Of a stretch of DNA of 48,773 nucleotides, positions 1 through 8,362 are shown one piece after another. Each line of letters opens with the position of its first letter. Position 1 is the stretch's first letter. The stretch is from positions 1 through 48,773 of the forward strand of contig JBFLGC010000017.1 of NCBI GenBank assembly GCA_041859945.1, read 5' to 3'. The DNA is from Tetragenococcus sp041859945. GTDB lineage: Bacteria; Bacillota; Bacilli; Lactobacillales; Enterococcaceae. Under the pieces are notes generated by a model that was not told the DNA's origin, ran no database searches, and worked only from the letters and a program-made list of their open reading frames with translations. Made by a program: the position numbers and the translations under genes.

Positions 1-1093
1 TCGGTGTATTGGTCATACCGAGTTCTTCACCTTGATAAATATAAGGCGTTCCTTTCATCATATGCAAGAGGATCGCCAAACACTTGGCACTTTTTTCGCG
101 ATAAATCCCATCACTGCCCCAACGTGAAACGATCCGCGGCAGGTCATGGTTGTTCCAAAAAAGGGAGTTCCAGCCTTCTGTCCCGAGTTCGGTCTGCCAT
201 TTAGCAAAGACTTGTTTCAATTCAGCCACTTGCAAGGGGCGGAGATCCCATTTGTCCTTGCCAGCTTGTTGATCCAAACCAATGTGCTCAAATTGGAAGA
301 CCATGCCCAATTCTTCGCGTTTGGAATCAGAATACAATTTAGCGATTTCCGGAGTGGCCCCCCATGTTTCGCCCACGGTCAATAGATCCTTCTCGCCAAA
401 AGTGGCCCGATTCATTTCATGAATAAATTCGTGGAGACGCGGACCATTCGCGGTAATTGCTTTTTCAGGCACTTTACCGATCAAGTCGATCACATCCATG
501 CGAAAGCCGCCGATGCCTTTGTCGATCCAGCGATTCATCATCGCATAAACCTCTTGCCGTACTTTAGGATTTTGCCAATTCAGATCCGGTTGTTTTTTGC
601 TAAAAAGATGCAAGTAGTATTGTTGACTCGCTTCATCAAACTGCCAAGCCGATCCCGAAAAAGACGACCGCAAATCATTCGGTACGCCACCATCCGCAGC
701 TGGATCCGCCCAGACATAATAATCGCGATAAGCATTATCGCGGCCTTTTTTAGCCTCAATAAACCACGCATGCTCATCAGAAGTGTGATTGACTACCAGA
801 TCCATCACGATCTTGATGTTTCGTTTATCCGCTTCAGCGATCAACTTTTCCATATCGGTCATGGTCCCGAATTCCGCCATGATTGCTTCATAATCCGAAA
901 TATCATAACCATTGTCATCATTAGGCGAAGCATAGACTGGTGAGAGCCAGATCGCGCCGATCCCTAATTTTTCCAAATAATCTAATTTTTCAATGATGCC
1001 CGAGATATCCCCAATGCCATCACCATTGCTATCTTTAAAACTGCGTGGGTAGACTTGATAGACCACGACTTCTTGCCACCAATGTTTTTGCAT
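1..1093 (-). CDS. Alpha-1,6-glucosidase-type GH13 enzyme, 3' end cut by the window
   Basis: This is the N-terminal ~364 codons of a GH13 (subfamily 31-like) intracellular alpha-glucosidase that would release glucose from short alpha-glucosides. The reading frame stays open to the window edge, so the C-terminal part is missing. It opens MQKHWWQEVVVYQVYPRSF, followed by the NGDGIGD loop, the DLVVNHTSD region and GFRMDVIDLI, which carries the nucleophile Asp. The Val after that Asp is typical of oligo-1,6-glucosidases rather than maltases, where Ala or Thr is usual. The acid/base Glu lies in TVGETWG and the third Asp in WNNHDLPR. The ATG at 1093 follows a GGAGGT ribosome site, 12 bases after the stop of the GH172 gene, so the two are co-transcribed. 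Exact substrate is not determinable from sequence. Confidence 0.9.
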   Translation of the reverse strand, partial: MQKHWWQEVVVYQVYPRSFKDSNGDGIGDISGIIEKLDYLEKLGIGAIWLSPVYASPNDDNGYDISDYEAIMAEFGTMTDMEKLIAEADKRNIKIVMDLVVNHTSDEHAWFIEAKKGRDNAYRDYYVWADPAADGGVPNDLRSSFSGSAWQFDEASQQYYLHLFSKKQPDLNWQNPKVRQEVYAMMNRWIDKGIGGFRMDVIDLIGKVPEKAITANGPRLHEFIHEMNRATFGEKDLLTVGETWGATPEIAKLYSDSKREELGMVFQFEHIGLDQQAGKDKWDLRPLQVAELKQVFAKWQTELGTEGWNSLFWNNHDLPRIVSRWGSDGIYREKSAKCLAILLHMMKGTPYIYQGEELGMTNTP

Positions 1094-1105
1094 AAAAAAA
1101 ACCTC

Positions 1106-2638
1106 CTATTTTTCTTGATACCAATACGGCACAACTTGATAACGACAGATATGTCCCGCCGCTTCGTCCGGTTTATATTTTTCGATAAAGGCTTCAAAAG
1201 ACTGTTGAAAAGGGACATTGTCAACGATTTGATAACGACTGACCGAGGTAAAGCCATTGCCATTTAAAGGCATTTCGCTTTGATTGGCAAAAGCACTATC
1301 AAAAAGCGCAAAAGGCGGTTCCGCCGCCCAAGCATAGCCGACATAATCTTCACTACCGGTGCCAAAGGTCGACGGGAATTTTTCGCCATCGACAAAAAAT
1401 TTCTCATCACCTTCGCCCCACCACCAATCGATGCTTTTCTGGTCGCCATGACCGTACCACCAGGTGTTAGCCTTATTTTCCGGTTCTTCCCAGCTATTTT
1501 CAACATGGAGCGCCAGCCCACAAAAACGGCCCGCTTGCCCACTAACACTTAAAATCGGCCAGTCGGGATAACGATCGCCACCGAACTCAAAACGCATTCG
1601 ATCGAGATTTTTCCAGTCGCCCTGATGAGAAATGGCGTGAAAACGCAAAGCATCGTTGGCCTTTGTAGCTGGGAGTGATCGACTTTTAATCCCCACTTTC
1701 AAAGCAAAGGAATGAGACGCCTGATTTTTTAAAACGATTTTAGCTTTATTAAAAGGCATGAGCCAATTGGAGTAGAAATTTTTGTCGATTCCTAGTGGCA
1801 GGGACCTAAAAGGAGCGCCTTTTTGCTTAGAGCCAAAAAATTCACCGATCTTCGCTTGGATCGCCGGCTTTTTTTGATCGTCCCAAAAGGCTAATAACTC
1901 GACTTCCTGCAAAAAACTCTCTTTTTTCGACTCATCCATAAGTTCCAAGGTCACTTGCTCGATCTGTCCGGGACTGGCCTGTTCAAATAAGCTAGTTTCA
2001 CTAGTAGCGGCCACGGACACGATTTTTGGGGCAGACCCGGTTTGGCCACGTTGATACAAGTCACGATCTTTTTGTGTTAAGGCACAGAGGCCCTCTTTAG
2101 AAAGGATTTCTTTGAGTTCAGGTAGCTGGGTCGTTTTAGGAAACAAATGGTAGGTAAAATGATAGTACTGACCCCAATCCTTAGAAAAAGTGATCTTGAT
2201 GCTTTTATTAAAGGGAATCGGCACAAAACTGTTGTAGCCTCCCGAAAGTTTCGGACACAGAGACGGAAATCCAGCCGGTGAAACTTCGGGCGTGATTTGC
2301 TCGAAAAATTGCCGGAAAGGTCGCGAATAATCCGCTTGCTCATGGCCGTCCAGATAAATATTTAGAGCACCCGTTCCCGGTTGCGCCGACCAAACTCGCC
2401 AAATCACACCTGGCCCCGTTAATTCGACTACCACCAGCTCCGAACCTTCTTTCCGGATACCACCATCATTATCGGCATTGGCGTCCCAATTTTCGTAACG
2501 ATCCCTTGCCGCATCATAGTGCGACGCGCGATCATAACTACTAAAGCAGCCCCCTTTTTCACCGACTTGTGGTTTTTGCGTGAGTGCTTCAAGATCTGTT
2601 AGCTGGTCAATCAATTCACGATAAGTGATCTTTGTCAT
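1106..2638 (-). CDS. GH172 (DUF2961) family glycoside hydrolase-like protein
   Basis: The 510-residue product matches the DUF2961 family, now GH172, whose characterised members are alpha-D-fructofuranosidases / difructose-dianhydride I synthase-hydrolases and alpha-D-arabinofuranosidases. Visible family marks are the N-terminal GPGVIWRVWSAQPG segment with NIYLDG, the DWGQYYHFTYHLF strand and the C-terminal GTGSEDYVGYAWAAEPPFA block. No signal peptide is seen, so it should be cytoplasmic. The ATG at 2638 has a GGAGGG site at the right distance. It is the first gene of a two-gene unit with the GH13 glucosidase and lies behind a LacI-type operator. Pairing with an alpha-1,6-glucosidase suggests a substrate mixing glucose and fructose or arabinose units; this is inference. 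Confidence 0.88.
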   Translation of the reverse strand: MTKITYRELIDQLTDLEALTQKPQVGEKGGCFSSYDRASHYDAARDRYENWDANADNDGGIRKEGSELVVVELTGPGVIWRVWSAQPGTGALNIYLDGHEQADYSRPFRQFFEQITPEVSPAGFPSLCPKLSGGYNSFVPIPFNKSIKITFSKDWGQYYHFTYHLFPKTTQLPELKEILSKEGLCALTQKDRDLYQRGQTGSAPKIVSVAATSETSLFEQASPGQIEQVTLELMDESKKESFLQEVELLAFWDDQKKPAIQAKIGEFFGSKQKGAPFRSLPLGIDKNFYSNWLMPFNKAKIVLKNQASHSFALKVGIKSRSLPATKANDALRFHAISHQGDWKNLDRMRFEFGGDRYPDWPILSVSGQAGRFCGLALHVENSWEEPENKANTWWYGHGDQKSIDWWWGEGDEKFFVDGEKFPSTFGTGSEDYVGYAWAAEPPFALFDSAFANQSEMPLNGNGFTSVSRYQIVDNVPFQQSFEAFIEKYKPDEAAGHICRYQVVPYWYQEK

Positions 2639-2663
2639 TTTACAACCCTCCTGACGAAATTCT

Positions 2664-2681
2664 AACGCAAGCGATTGCGTT
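2664..2681 (-). promoter_or_regulatory. LacI/MalR-type operator
   Basis: An 18-base near-perfect palindrome, AACGCAA-GCGA-TTGCGTT, lies just downstream of the presumed -10 element of the GH172 operon. This is the form of operators bound by LacI-family sugar repressors such as MalR (CGCAA..TTGCG arms). Its position over the probable transcription start predicts repression. The cognate regulator gene is not in the window. Confidence 0.7.
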
Positions 2682-2691
2682 TGTCACTTTG

Positions 2692-2700
2692 ATTCTATCA
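2692..2700 (-). promoter_or_regulatory. Extended -10 promoter of the GH172-glucosidase operon
   Basis: On the minus strand TGATAGAAT forms an extended -10 (TGn followed by TAGAAT). A weak -35 (CTGACC) lies about 19 bases upstream. The predicted start falls beside the 2664-2681 operator. Confidence 0.5.
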
Positions 2701-2805
2701 CAAAACGAAAATTTTTGGTCAGCTATTTCCTATTTTTTAAACTGGCAATAGAAAAAGGCCTACTATCCCACTTCCCAACCCAATTCTATTAAAATTGGCA
2801 AAATT

Positions 2806-2845
2806 GATATCTACGGTCGTTACTTCCCTAAAATGACAACCGCAA
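2806..2845. repeat. Short hairpin repeat, CTAYGGTNGT..ACAACC type, copy 1
   Basis: The segment runs ATATCTACGGTCGT, about 14 bases of loop, then ACAACCGCA. The arms are near-complementary. It matches the copies at 3277-3316 and 48522-48604 in sequence, length and orientation. Confidence 0.5.
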
Positions 2846-3110
2846 GGAAAGAAGATTTAGTGGCAGCAGCGGCTTTATTGACGCTTAAATTTACGCCTTA
2901 TCTGGAGCAGATCACTGTCTTTCAAGATCCGCTTTATCTCGTCTTCGAAAGTGGCGTTTGTGCTTACCGGAAAAAGACGCCACCGATCGAAGCGGTTTTG
3001 GTCTTATCGCTAAAAAGTCTATTGCCGCCAATCAGCTGACTTACTTCAATCTTCCCATCTAGTTTTGGTTAGTCCACCATTTCCGATAAGTTCGCAACGT
3101 ATCTTTAGTG

Positions 3111-3274
3111 CCTTTCATGTCATCATAGGCACTCCCTTTTCAAATTCGGGTGTCTTTCATCTTCTTGAAGTATTTCCCGCCATAAACTTACCGCTCAAAC
3201 GTTTTTTTCGAACTAATAAGACTGATTGGCCAAGCTTTGAACGACACCAAAAAGATATACTTCCTTAATAGTTA
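3111..3274. repeat. Dispersed intergenic element, copy A
   Basis: This ~160 bp segment opens with a CTTTCA..GTCATCATAGGCACTC block and a hairpin (TAGGCACTC paired with GGGTGTCTTT). It continues through a CATAAACTTACCGCTCAA block and ends in GAACGACACCAAAAAG plus ATATACTTCCTTAATAGT. Copy B at 24095-24246 is very similar across its full length, copy C at 39756-39964 is more diverged, and copy D at 30440-30490 holds only the hairpin end. No ORF is conserved with confidence. Confidence 0.75.
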
Positions 3275-3276
3275 AA

Positions 3277-3316
3277 ATATCTATGGTTGTCGAAATGACA
3301 AAGGAACAACCGTAAA
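3277..3316. repeat. Short hairpin repeat, copy 2
   Basis: ATATCTATGGTTGT, a loop, then ACAACCGTAAAT: an inverted repeat with 8 of 9 paired positions. It directly abuts the right end of dispersed-element copy A. Confidence 0.6.
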
Positions 3317-3583
3317 TTTCAGGGCTATTTTAATGAGCTTATACTCACGTGACACTTTTCTAGAATCAGTGAAGCAGCTGGCTTTATTTATGGGCAACAA
3401 GATCTTAAACTTTTTTTCGATTATTTTGAGACTTAGCGAGTTAAGCAACACTATCAACAAAAATGTGGAATTTGTCTATGATCCGAACAAAAAAGCATGA
3501 TTTTTTGTAGGATTTGTTGTATATTGGATGAATCAAATAAGACTTTTATTTGACTTTTCTGTTACAATAGGAAAGGATGGGTC

Positions 3584-4357
3584 ATGTTTACTAAAAAAAT
3601 GCCAACGACGCGTTTCTACGATTCATTTGCCGATGATTTTGTCGAGAGTTCGGATCAGGAATATGAACTGCCCAGAGACTATCAGTGGCTACGTGACAAA
3701 CCTTGGCAAAAAATTGCTTCTTTTTTAACAACCTTTGCTCTAGCCAAGGTATTAGCGGCGGGCTATCGGCTCTTGTATCATGTGCGGATCAAAAATAAGC
3801 AAGTTTTAAAAGCCTATCGCAAGCAAAGCTATTATTTATACGGGAATCATACCCAGCCGCAAGGGGATGCCTTTATGCCCTTTCATGTCATCACGGGGCG
3901 CAAATTTGCTACGATTGTTTCACCGTCTAATTTAGGAATACCGATCTTGGGTAAATTATTGCCTTATGCCGGTGTAATCCCGACTCCAAGCGACAAAGAC
4001 CAAATGAAGGCTTTCTTAACGACCTTGAAAATACGGGCGCAAGAACCGGTGCTGATTTATCCAGAAGAACATGTTTGGCCTTATTATACTGAGATCCGAC
4101 CTTTGAGTTTGACTGCTTTTCATTATCCGGCAGCCCGAAACGCAGCGGTCTTTTGTATGACGACGACCTATCAAAAGCGGCGTTTTAGTAAACGTCCCAA
4201 GCAAACGATCTACGTGGACGGTCCTTTTCTAGCACCGTCTGATTTATCGCTTCGTGAGCGGCAACGTTATTTGCAAGAAGTCGTCGCAAAGCAAATGAAG
4301 GCGCGGGCCAAACAAAGCACCTATGCCTACATTTCCTATGAAAGGAGGAACGGTTGA
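3584..4357 (+). CDS. PlsC-like acyltransferase, diverged
   Basis: The 257-residue protein resembles the lysophospholipid acyltransferase (PlsC, LPLAT) superfamily, which moves an acyl chain onto a glycerol- or sugar-type acceptor at the membrane. Supporting features are the GNHTQPQGDAF segment, corresponding to the NHX4D catalytic motif but with altered spacing, and YPEEHVWPYY in place of the usual PEG motif. A hydrophobic stretch at ~45-60 may associate with the membrane. It is the first gene of a tightly packed set of four: two GT8 glycosyltransferases follow, then a second acyltransferase (6150-7004) with the related YPEQEMW motif. The ATG at 3584 follows AAAGGATGG. The acceptor is unknown; the altered motif spacing may signal an unusual substrate. 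Confidence 0.75.
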   Translation: MFTKKMPTTRFYDSFADDFVESSDQEYELPRDYQWLRDKPWQKIASFLTTFALAKVLAAGYRLLYHVRIKNKQVLKAYRKQSYYLYGNHTQPQGDAFMPFHVITGRKFATIVSPSNLGIPILGKLLPYAGVIPTPSDKDQMKAFLTTLKIRAQEPVLIYPEEHVWPYYTEIRPLSLTAFHYPAARNAAVFCMTTTYQKRRFSKRPKQTIYVDGPFLAPSDLSLRERQRYLQEVVAKQMKARAKQSTYAYISYERRNG

Positions 4358-4358
4358 A

Positions 4359-5204
4359 GTGAATATTTTGTATTGTGGCGATGACCACATGCAAGAAGGC
4401 TTATTTCTTTCGGTTCTTTCCTTGCTGAAACACACGTCAGAGTCTTTGAACATCTTTGTCTTGACCGCTCAGATCGAAAATAACGAGCATGTTTACAGGC
4501 CCATCAAAGATAGCGATATTGCGATTCTTGATCATTATGCCAAAGAGAAAAACGCTAAAAATCACGTGATCAAATTCGATATCACGGCCTTGGTCAATGC
4601 CAATATTTTGACTGCCAATTGGGACAGTTCCTTTACTCCCAATTGTATGTTACGCTTATACGCTGATTTAGTGGGCGCTTTGCCTGATCGAATCCTTTAT
4701 TTAGATACTGATATTATTTGTTATAATGATTTTTCGGGATTCTATCACCAAGATCTCACTTCCTACGATGTCTGTGGTGTGCTTGACCAATATGGCAAAT
4801 GGTTTTTCCATCGCCAAATGAAGACTTTCGATTATCTGAATTCCGGCGTGCTCTTGATCAACTTAAAACGTGTGCGCGAAAATGGCCTGTTTGCCGACTG
4901 TCGCGCGCTGTGCCAAAGACGTTGGATGTTCATGCCTGATCAATCAGCGATCAACCGTTTGTCAAAAGCCAAAAAAATTGCGCCACGACGGTTCAATGAG
5001 CAAGATGAATTACAAGACGATACCGTTTTTCAACATTTTACGACACGTTTCGAATTCTTTCCTTGGTTCAAAAAAATCAATGTCAAACCTTGGCAGATCG
5101 ACCGTGTCCATGAGGAATTACAACTACATGACTACGATGATTTGTTCTTGACCTATCAAGAACTTACCGCTGAGTCATTACATGAAGGAGAATTTTATGT
5201 CTGA
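4359..5204 (+). CDS. Glycosyltransferase family 8, first copy
   Basis: A 281-residue GT8 glycosyltransferase using a nucleotide-sugar donor; the family transfers glucose or galactose with retention of configuration. The N-terminal NILYCGDDHM strand and LYLDTDIICY, with the metal-binding DTD near residue 116, are diagnostic. The C-terminal HFTTR and KPWQ segments fit the family HxxxxxKPW region. The start chosen is GTG 4359, because AAAGGAGG lies 10 bases upstream of it; an in-frame ATG at 4323 sits inside the preceding gene without a ribosome site. There are no membrane segments, so it acts in the cytoplasm or on the inner membrane face. Only one base separates the upstream stop from the GTG, indicating an operon. 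Confidence 0.88.
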   Translation: MNILYCGDDHMQEGLFLSVLSLLKHTSESLNIFVLTAQIENNEHVYRPIKDSDIAILDHYAKEKNAKNHVIKFDITALVNANILTANWDSSFTPNCMLRLYADLVGALPDRILYLDTDIICYNDFSGFYHQDLTSYDVCGVLDQYGKWFFHRQMKTFDYLNSGVLLINLKRVRENGLFADCRALCQRRWMFMPDQSAINRLSKAKKIAPRRFNEQDELQDDTVFQHFTTRFEFFPWFKKINVKPWQIDRVHEELQLHDYDDLFLTYQELTAESLHEGEFYV

Positions 5205-6153
5205 ACATTTAGTGCCGATTTTTTATGGGATCGATGATGTATACGCCCCTTATTTAGCAACTTCGCTCCTGTCTTTGAAAGCTCATCGCAAAGCCAGCTA
5301 CCATTATGAAGTCACAATCATTTATCAAGAATTGACCCAAAACAATCGCGATCGTATCGCTTCTTTAGCTGACGATACGCTTTCGATCCGTTTTGTTTCT
5401 TTGGAAGACAATTTTTATCATCGCTTTGACAATGACCGCAATGTTTTACGGGCGGATTACTTTACCTTGACGATCTACTATCGCCTGTTTATTGCCGATA
5501 TGTTCCCCGAGTATGATAAAGCCGTCTATATCGACGCTGATACAATTTTATTAGCGGATATCGTCGAGCTTTTTGAAACAGACCTGGCGGGAAACTTGGT
5601 AGGCGCCGTGCCAGACGCTTTTGTCTGCAACACACCGGTACCTGCTCGTTACGCGACTGAAGCGATCGGCGCGGCTCCTATGTGCTATGTGAATTCAGGA
5701 GTATTGGTCATGGACCTTGCCGGTTTAAGAGAAAAACGTTTCTCGGATCATTTTTTACAACTGTTAAATGATTATCATTTTGATGTGATCGCTCCTGACC
5801 AAGATTATCTCAACGCCATCTGTCGCGATGAGCTACTTTTACTTGATGCGAGTTGGAATGTCCAAACCGAGCATATTTTGCCCGGGCAAGACACGGCCAA
5901 GTTGGTCCATTATAATTTGTTCGGGAAACCTTGGAACTATAGTGATGTTCCTTTTGAAGCAGAGTTTTGGCAATACGCCGACCAAACGGACTATGCCCAA
6001 GAGATCCACGCCATAAAAGACAATTATAGCGCGGCAGAAATAGCGGCCGACCAAAAACATCAAAATGAATTGGTCCATCAACTAGAAGTGCTGCCCGATA
6101 CTGACAATACCTTTGTCAACGTGGCCAAACGGAAAGTCAAGGTACAGCTATGA
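5197..6153 (+). CDS. Glycosyltransferase family 8, second copy
   Basis: A 318-residue GT8 paralogue of the preceding gene. VPIFYGIDDVYAPYLATSL is the nucleotide-binding strand, YIDADTILLADI carries the DAD metal motif near residue 113, and VHYNLFGKPW is the C-terminal HxxxxxKPW signature. About 60 residues after that signature are charged and probably helical. The ATG at 5197 follows AAGGAG and overlaps the stop of the first GT8 gene by 8 bases. Its own stop overlaps the next start as ATGA. Two adjacent GT8 enzymes suggest two successive sugar additions to the same acceptor, which is inference. Confidence 0.9.
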   Translation: MSEHLVPIFYGIDDVYAPYLATSLLSLKAHRKASYHYEVTIIYQELTQNNRDRIASLADDTLSIRFVSLEDNFYHRFDNDRNVLRADYFTLTIYYRLFIADMFPEYDKAVYIDADTILLADIVELFETDLAGNLVGAVPDAFVCNTPVPARYATEAIGAAPMCYVNSGVLVMDLAGLREKRFSDHFLQLLNDYHFDVIAPDQDYLNAICRDELLLLDASWNVQTEHILPGQDTAKLVHYNLFGKPWNYSDVPFEAEFWQYADQTDYAQEIHAIKDNYSAAEIAADQKHQNELVHQLEVLPDTDNTFVNVAKRKVKVQL

Positions 6154-7004
6154 TCATTGGTGGCGACAAAAAGCCGGTCGTCAAAAATATCGAACAAGCC
6201 GCAAAAGAGCAGCGTTTCAATGATAAAGTAGAAGTGAACGATCCCACCCTTACTTTGGAAGCAGAGAGAAAGTTGATTGCTGATTTTTTAGAGCAACGTA
6301 ATTATTTATTTTATCGGTTGAAAAATCTACTTTCGCGCGCTTGTATCAATCTATTGACTAAAATCTTGATGTTTCACACGCGAGTTGTTGGCAGCAAGCA
6401 AATTTCTGGCATCAAAAGTGGCGCGATCGTCACGAGTAATCACTTCAATCCTTTAGAAAACATGGCCGTCCGCATTGCCGTCCAGAAGGCCCAACATAAA
6501 CGGCTTGCTTTTGTCAGTCAACCGACCAATTTGAAAATGCCGGGCATTTTAGGCTTTTTAGTCAGCTTTGGCGATGTAGTCCCATTAAGTGCTAGTATGC
6601 ACTACATGAATCGTGATTTTCCCCGTCTTTTGGAAGAACATATCAAAAAAGGGCATAATGTCTTGATTTATCCCGAACAAGAAATGTGGTTCAATTATAA
6701 AAAGCCCCGTCCCGTTAAACGTGGGCCTTATTACTACGCCGCTCGAATGAATGTCCCGGTTATTTCTTGTTTTGTGGAAATCCGTGATCTCGGCGTACCG
6801 GATAACGATCAATTCAATAAAGTCCGTTACACGATCCATATCCTCGCCCCGATCTATCCTGACCCGAATCTTACGGTGACACAAAATAGTATGTGGATGA
6901 TGAAACGCGATTATGAACAGAAAAAAGCCGCTTATGAAAAAGCCTACGGCAAAAAACTTTCTTATGATTTTGAACTAGGCGATATCGTGGGCTGGCGCGA
7001 ATAA
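6150..7004 (+). CDS. PlsC-like acyltransferase, second copy
   Basis: A 284-residue LPLAT-superfamily acyltransferase. The motif TSNHFNPLENM gives H-x4-E where the family usually has H-x4-D, and YPEQEMWFNYKKPRPVKRG stands where PEG-type residues normally bind the acceptor. A roughly 50-residue charged N-terminal extension precedes a hydrophobic segment. Its ATG overlaps the stop of the second GT8 gene (ATGA) with no strong ribosome site, which predicts translational coupling. A terminator follows at 7021-7053, closing a four-gene operon. It is related to the acyltransferase at 3584 but only distantly. A shared job in building an acylated glycolipid or modified cell-envelope glycan is an inference from clustering. 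Confidence 0.8.
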   Translation: MIIGGDKKPVVKNIEQAAKEQRFNDKVEVNDPTLTLEAERKLIADFLEQRNYLFYRLKNLLSRACINLLTKILMFHTRVVGSKQISGIKSGAIVTSNHFNPLENMAVRIAVQKAQHKRLAFVSQPTNLKMPGILGFLVSFGDVVPLSASMHYMNRDFPRLLEEHIKKGHNVLIYPEQEMWFNYKKPRPVKRGPYYYAARMNVPVISCFVEIRDLGVPDNDQFNKVRYTIHILAPIYPDPNLTVTQNSMWMMKRDYEQKKAAYEKAYGKKLSYDFELGDIVGWRE

Positions 7005-7020
7005 ATTTTAAAAAGGATCC

Positions 7021-7053
7021 AAGCGAGAAGTCAGGGTGACTTCTCGCTTTTTG
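7021..7053 (+). terminator. Terminator of the acyltransferase-GT8 operon
   Basis: A 13-bp perfect stem, AGCGAGAAGTCA paired across GGG with TGACTTCTCGCT, followed by TTTTTGG. It lies between convergent genes and may also serve serA on the other strand. Confidence 0.9.
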
Positions 7054-7069
7054 GTCTCTATTATTTTTT

Positions 7070-8251
7070 TTACAAATAAATCGTAGGGGCCCAGTTGGGA
7101 TTTTTTAAAAAGCGGATCTTCAAAAGGCCCTCTGTTTTCAGCAATTCCGTTTTTAAATTAGTTAACTTTGCTTCATCCGTTTCATCAAGGTCGATCAAGC
7201 TATACACATAGCCATCTCGCCGTTCGCTCGTCAAAATATCGATTTCAATATTTTGATCGGCAATGATTTGAGAAACATGCGCAAAAAGTTTGGGACGTTC
7301 AGAAAAAAAGACCGTCAGACGTGTCGGTGCAGCTAAGGGTAGGTAAACGTTAGGAAAGTTGACAGATTGCTGGACAGTCCCGTACAAAAGAAAATCACGT
7401 AGATTGCGAACAGCAGTTAAGGCCCCATCAGACAAAGCTTTATTGGTCGTACCGCCGATATGCGGCAATAATTTGATTTTTGGATGATGCAACAGTTTTT
7501 CATTGGGAAAGTCTGAGACATAACCCGCCAATTTTTCTTCTTCTAAAGCTTGTAGTACCGCCACATCATCCACGATCTCGCCGCGGCCAAAGTTCATTAG
7601 CACTGTCTCAGGACGCATCATGGCCAGTTCTTTAGCACCAATCAGATGTCTCGTTTCATCCGTTAGTGGCAATAAGATCACCACGAAATCGGCAACAGAA
7701 AGGACTTCGCTCAAAGTATAGACTTGTAAAAAATATTCTGCTTGACGTGGGCGGCGCGCAAACCCGATCACATCCATCCCTAGGCTGTGGCAGGCTTTGG
7801 CTAATTGATCGCCAATGGCTCCGAGCCCTAAGATGCCAATCGTTTTGCCTTCTAATTCTTCGCCGTGGAACTGATTGCGCAGCGCTTCGGCCTGTTCAAG
7901 TACGTCCGTTCCGGTGAGCTGTTGCACTTTTTCAAAAGCCGTATCTAGCGGGCGGACCGCATTGAAAAGATTGGCCAAAACCAGTTCTTTGACGGCATTG
8001 GCATTGACTCCCGGTGTGTTGAAAACCATCGTGCCATTTTTGGTACAAGCAGCAAGGTCAATCGTATTGACACCACTACCGGCCCGACCGATCGCAAGAA
8101 GTTCCGGTGTGATGCGTTCATTGGAAACTTCAGCACTGCGCACAAAAATGGCATCAGGTCGTGATCCTGCTTCAGTAAAAGAAAATCGTTTACGATCCAA
8201 GCGTTTTTTAGCACGATCAGATAATTCGCCCATGGTCAAAATTTGATACAT
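7070..8251 (-). CDS. serA: D-3-phosphoglycerate dehydrogenase
   Basis: A 393-residue 2-hydroxyacid dehydrogenase of the SerA type, oxidising 3-phosphoglycerate to 3-phosphohydroxypyruvate, the first step of serine synthesis. Visible features are VRSAEV and GRAGSGVNTID in the substrate domain, the NAD-binding GILGLGAIGDQLA, the NFGRGEIVDD catalytic Arg region and LPHIGGTT with the catalytic His. A C-terminal ACT domain of ~80 residues (RLTVFFSERPKLFAHVSQI onward) suggests control by serine. The ATG at 8251 has a GAGGAGG site. The usual partner serC is not adjacent, so the gene stands alone here, divergent from an acetyltransferase. Confidence 0.9.
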   Translation of the reverse strand: MYQILTMGELSDRAKKRLDRKRFSFTEAGSRPDAIFVRSAEVSNERITPELLAIGRAGSGVNTIDLAACTKNGTMVFNTPGVNANAVKELVLANLFNAVRPLDTAFEKVQQLTGTDVLEQAEALRNQFHGEELEGKTIGILGLGAIGDQLAKACHSLGMDVIGFARRPRQAEYFLQVYTLSEVLSVADFVVILLPLTDETRHLIGAKELAMMRPETVLMNFGRGEIVDDVAVLQALEEEKLAGYVSDFPNEKLLHHPKIKLLPHIGGTTNKALSDGALTAVRNLRDFLLYGTVQQSVNFPNVYLPLAAPTRLTVFFSERPKLFAHVSQIIADQNIEIDILTSERRDGYVYSLIDLDETDEAKLTNLKTELLKTEGLLKIRFLKNPNWAPTIYL

Positions 8252-8285
8252 AAAAATTCCTCCTCGCGAGTCTTTTTAGTTAGAG

Positions 8286-8306
8286 TTTACCTGATTTTAA
8301 GGTAAA
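8286..8306. promoter_or_regulatory. Inverted repeat between serA and the acetyltransferase
   Basis: TTTACCT, 7 bases, AGGTAAA. Possible -10 boxes (TAAAAT on the plus strand, TAAACT on the minus strand) overlap the two arms, so this could be a shared divergent promoter or operator. No family match is recognised. Confidence 0.35.
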
Positions 8307-8362
8307 ATGATACTCATAAGCATCAATCATGTTAGATTAGCTTACATTTAAGGAGTGAAAGT

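Larger units (their letters stand above)
2701..3583. other. Repeat-rich intergenic region, no convincing gene
   Basis: About 880 bases between divergent genes. It holds two copies of a short hairpin repeat (2806-2845 and 3277-3316) and one copy of a longer dispersed element (3111-3274), all listed separately. Short ORFs here (for example 2833-3039) begin inside the hairpin, lack a ribosome site and overlap the repeat, so none is called. The remainder is AT-rich with no recognisable RNA. Confidence 0.6.

Noticed and set aside
419..943. 174-codon ORF on the plus strand
   Set aside because: It is antisense to the GH13 glucosidase frame, which carries all the family motifs.
2833..3039. 68-codon ORF in the intergenic gap
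   Set aside because: It starts inside a hairpin repeat, has no ribosome site and no recognisable product.
3065..3268. ORF overlapping dispersed-element copy A, with similar translations in copies B and C
   Set aside because: The similarity follows from DNA conservation; frames and starts are not kept and no ribosome site is seen.
3560..3568. TGTTACAAT as promoter for the first acyltransferase gene
   Set aside because: A start from this extended -10 would leave a leader of about 9 bases and lose the ribosome site; a promoter farther upstream is more likely but not identified.
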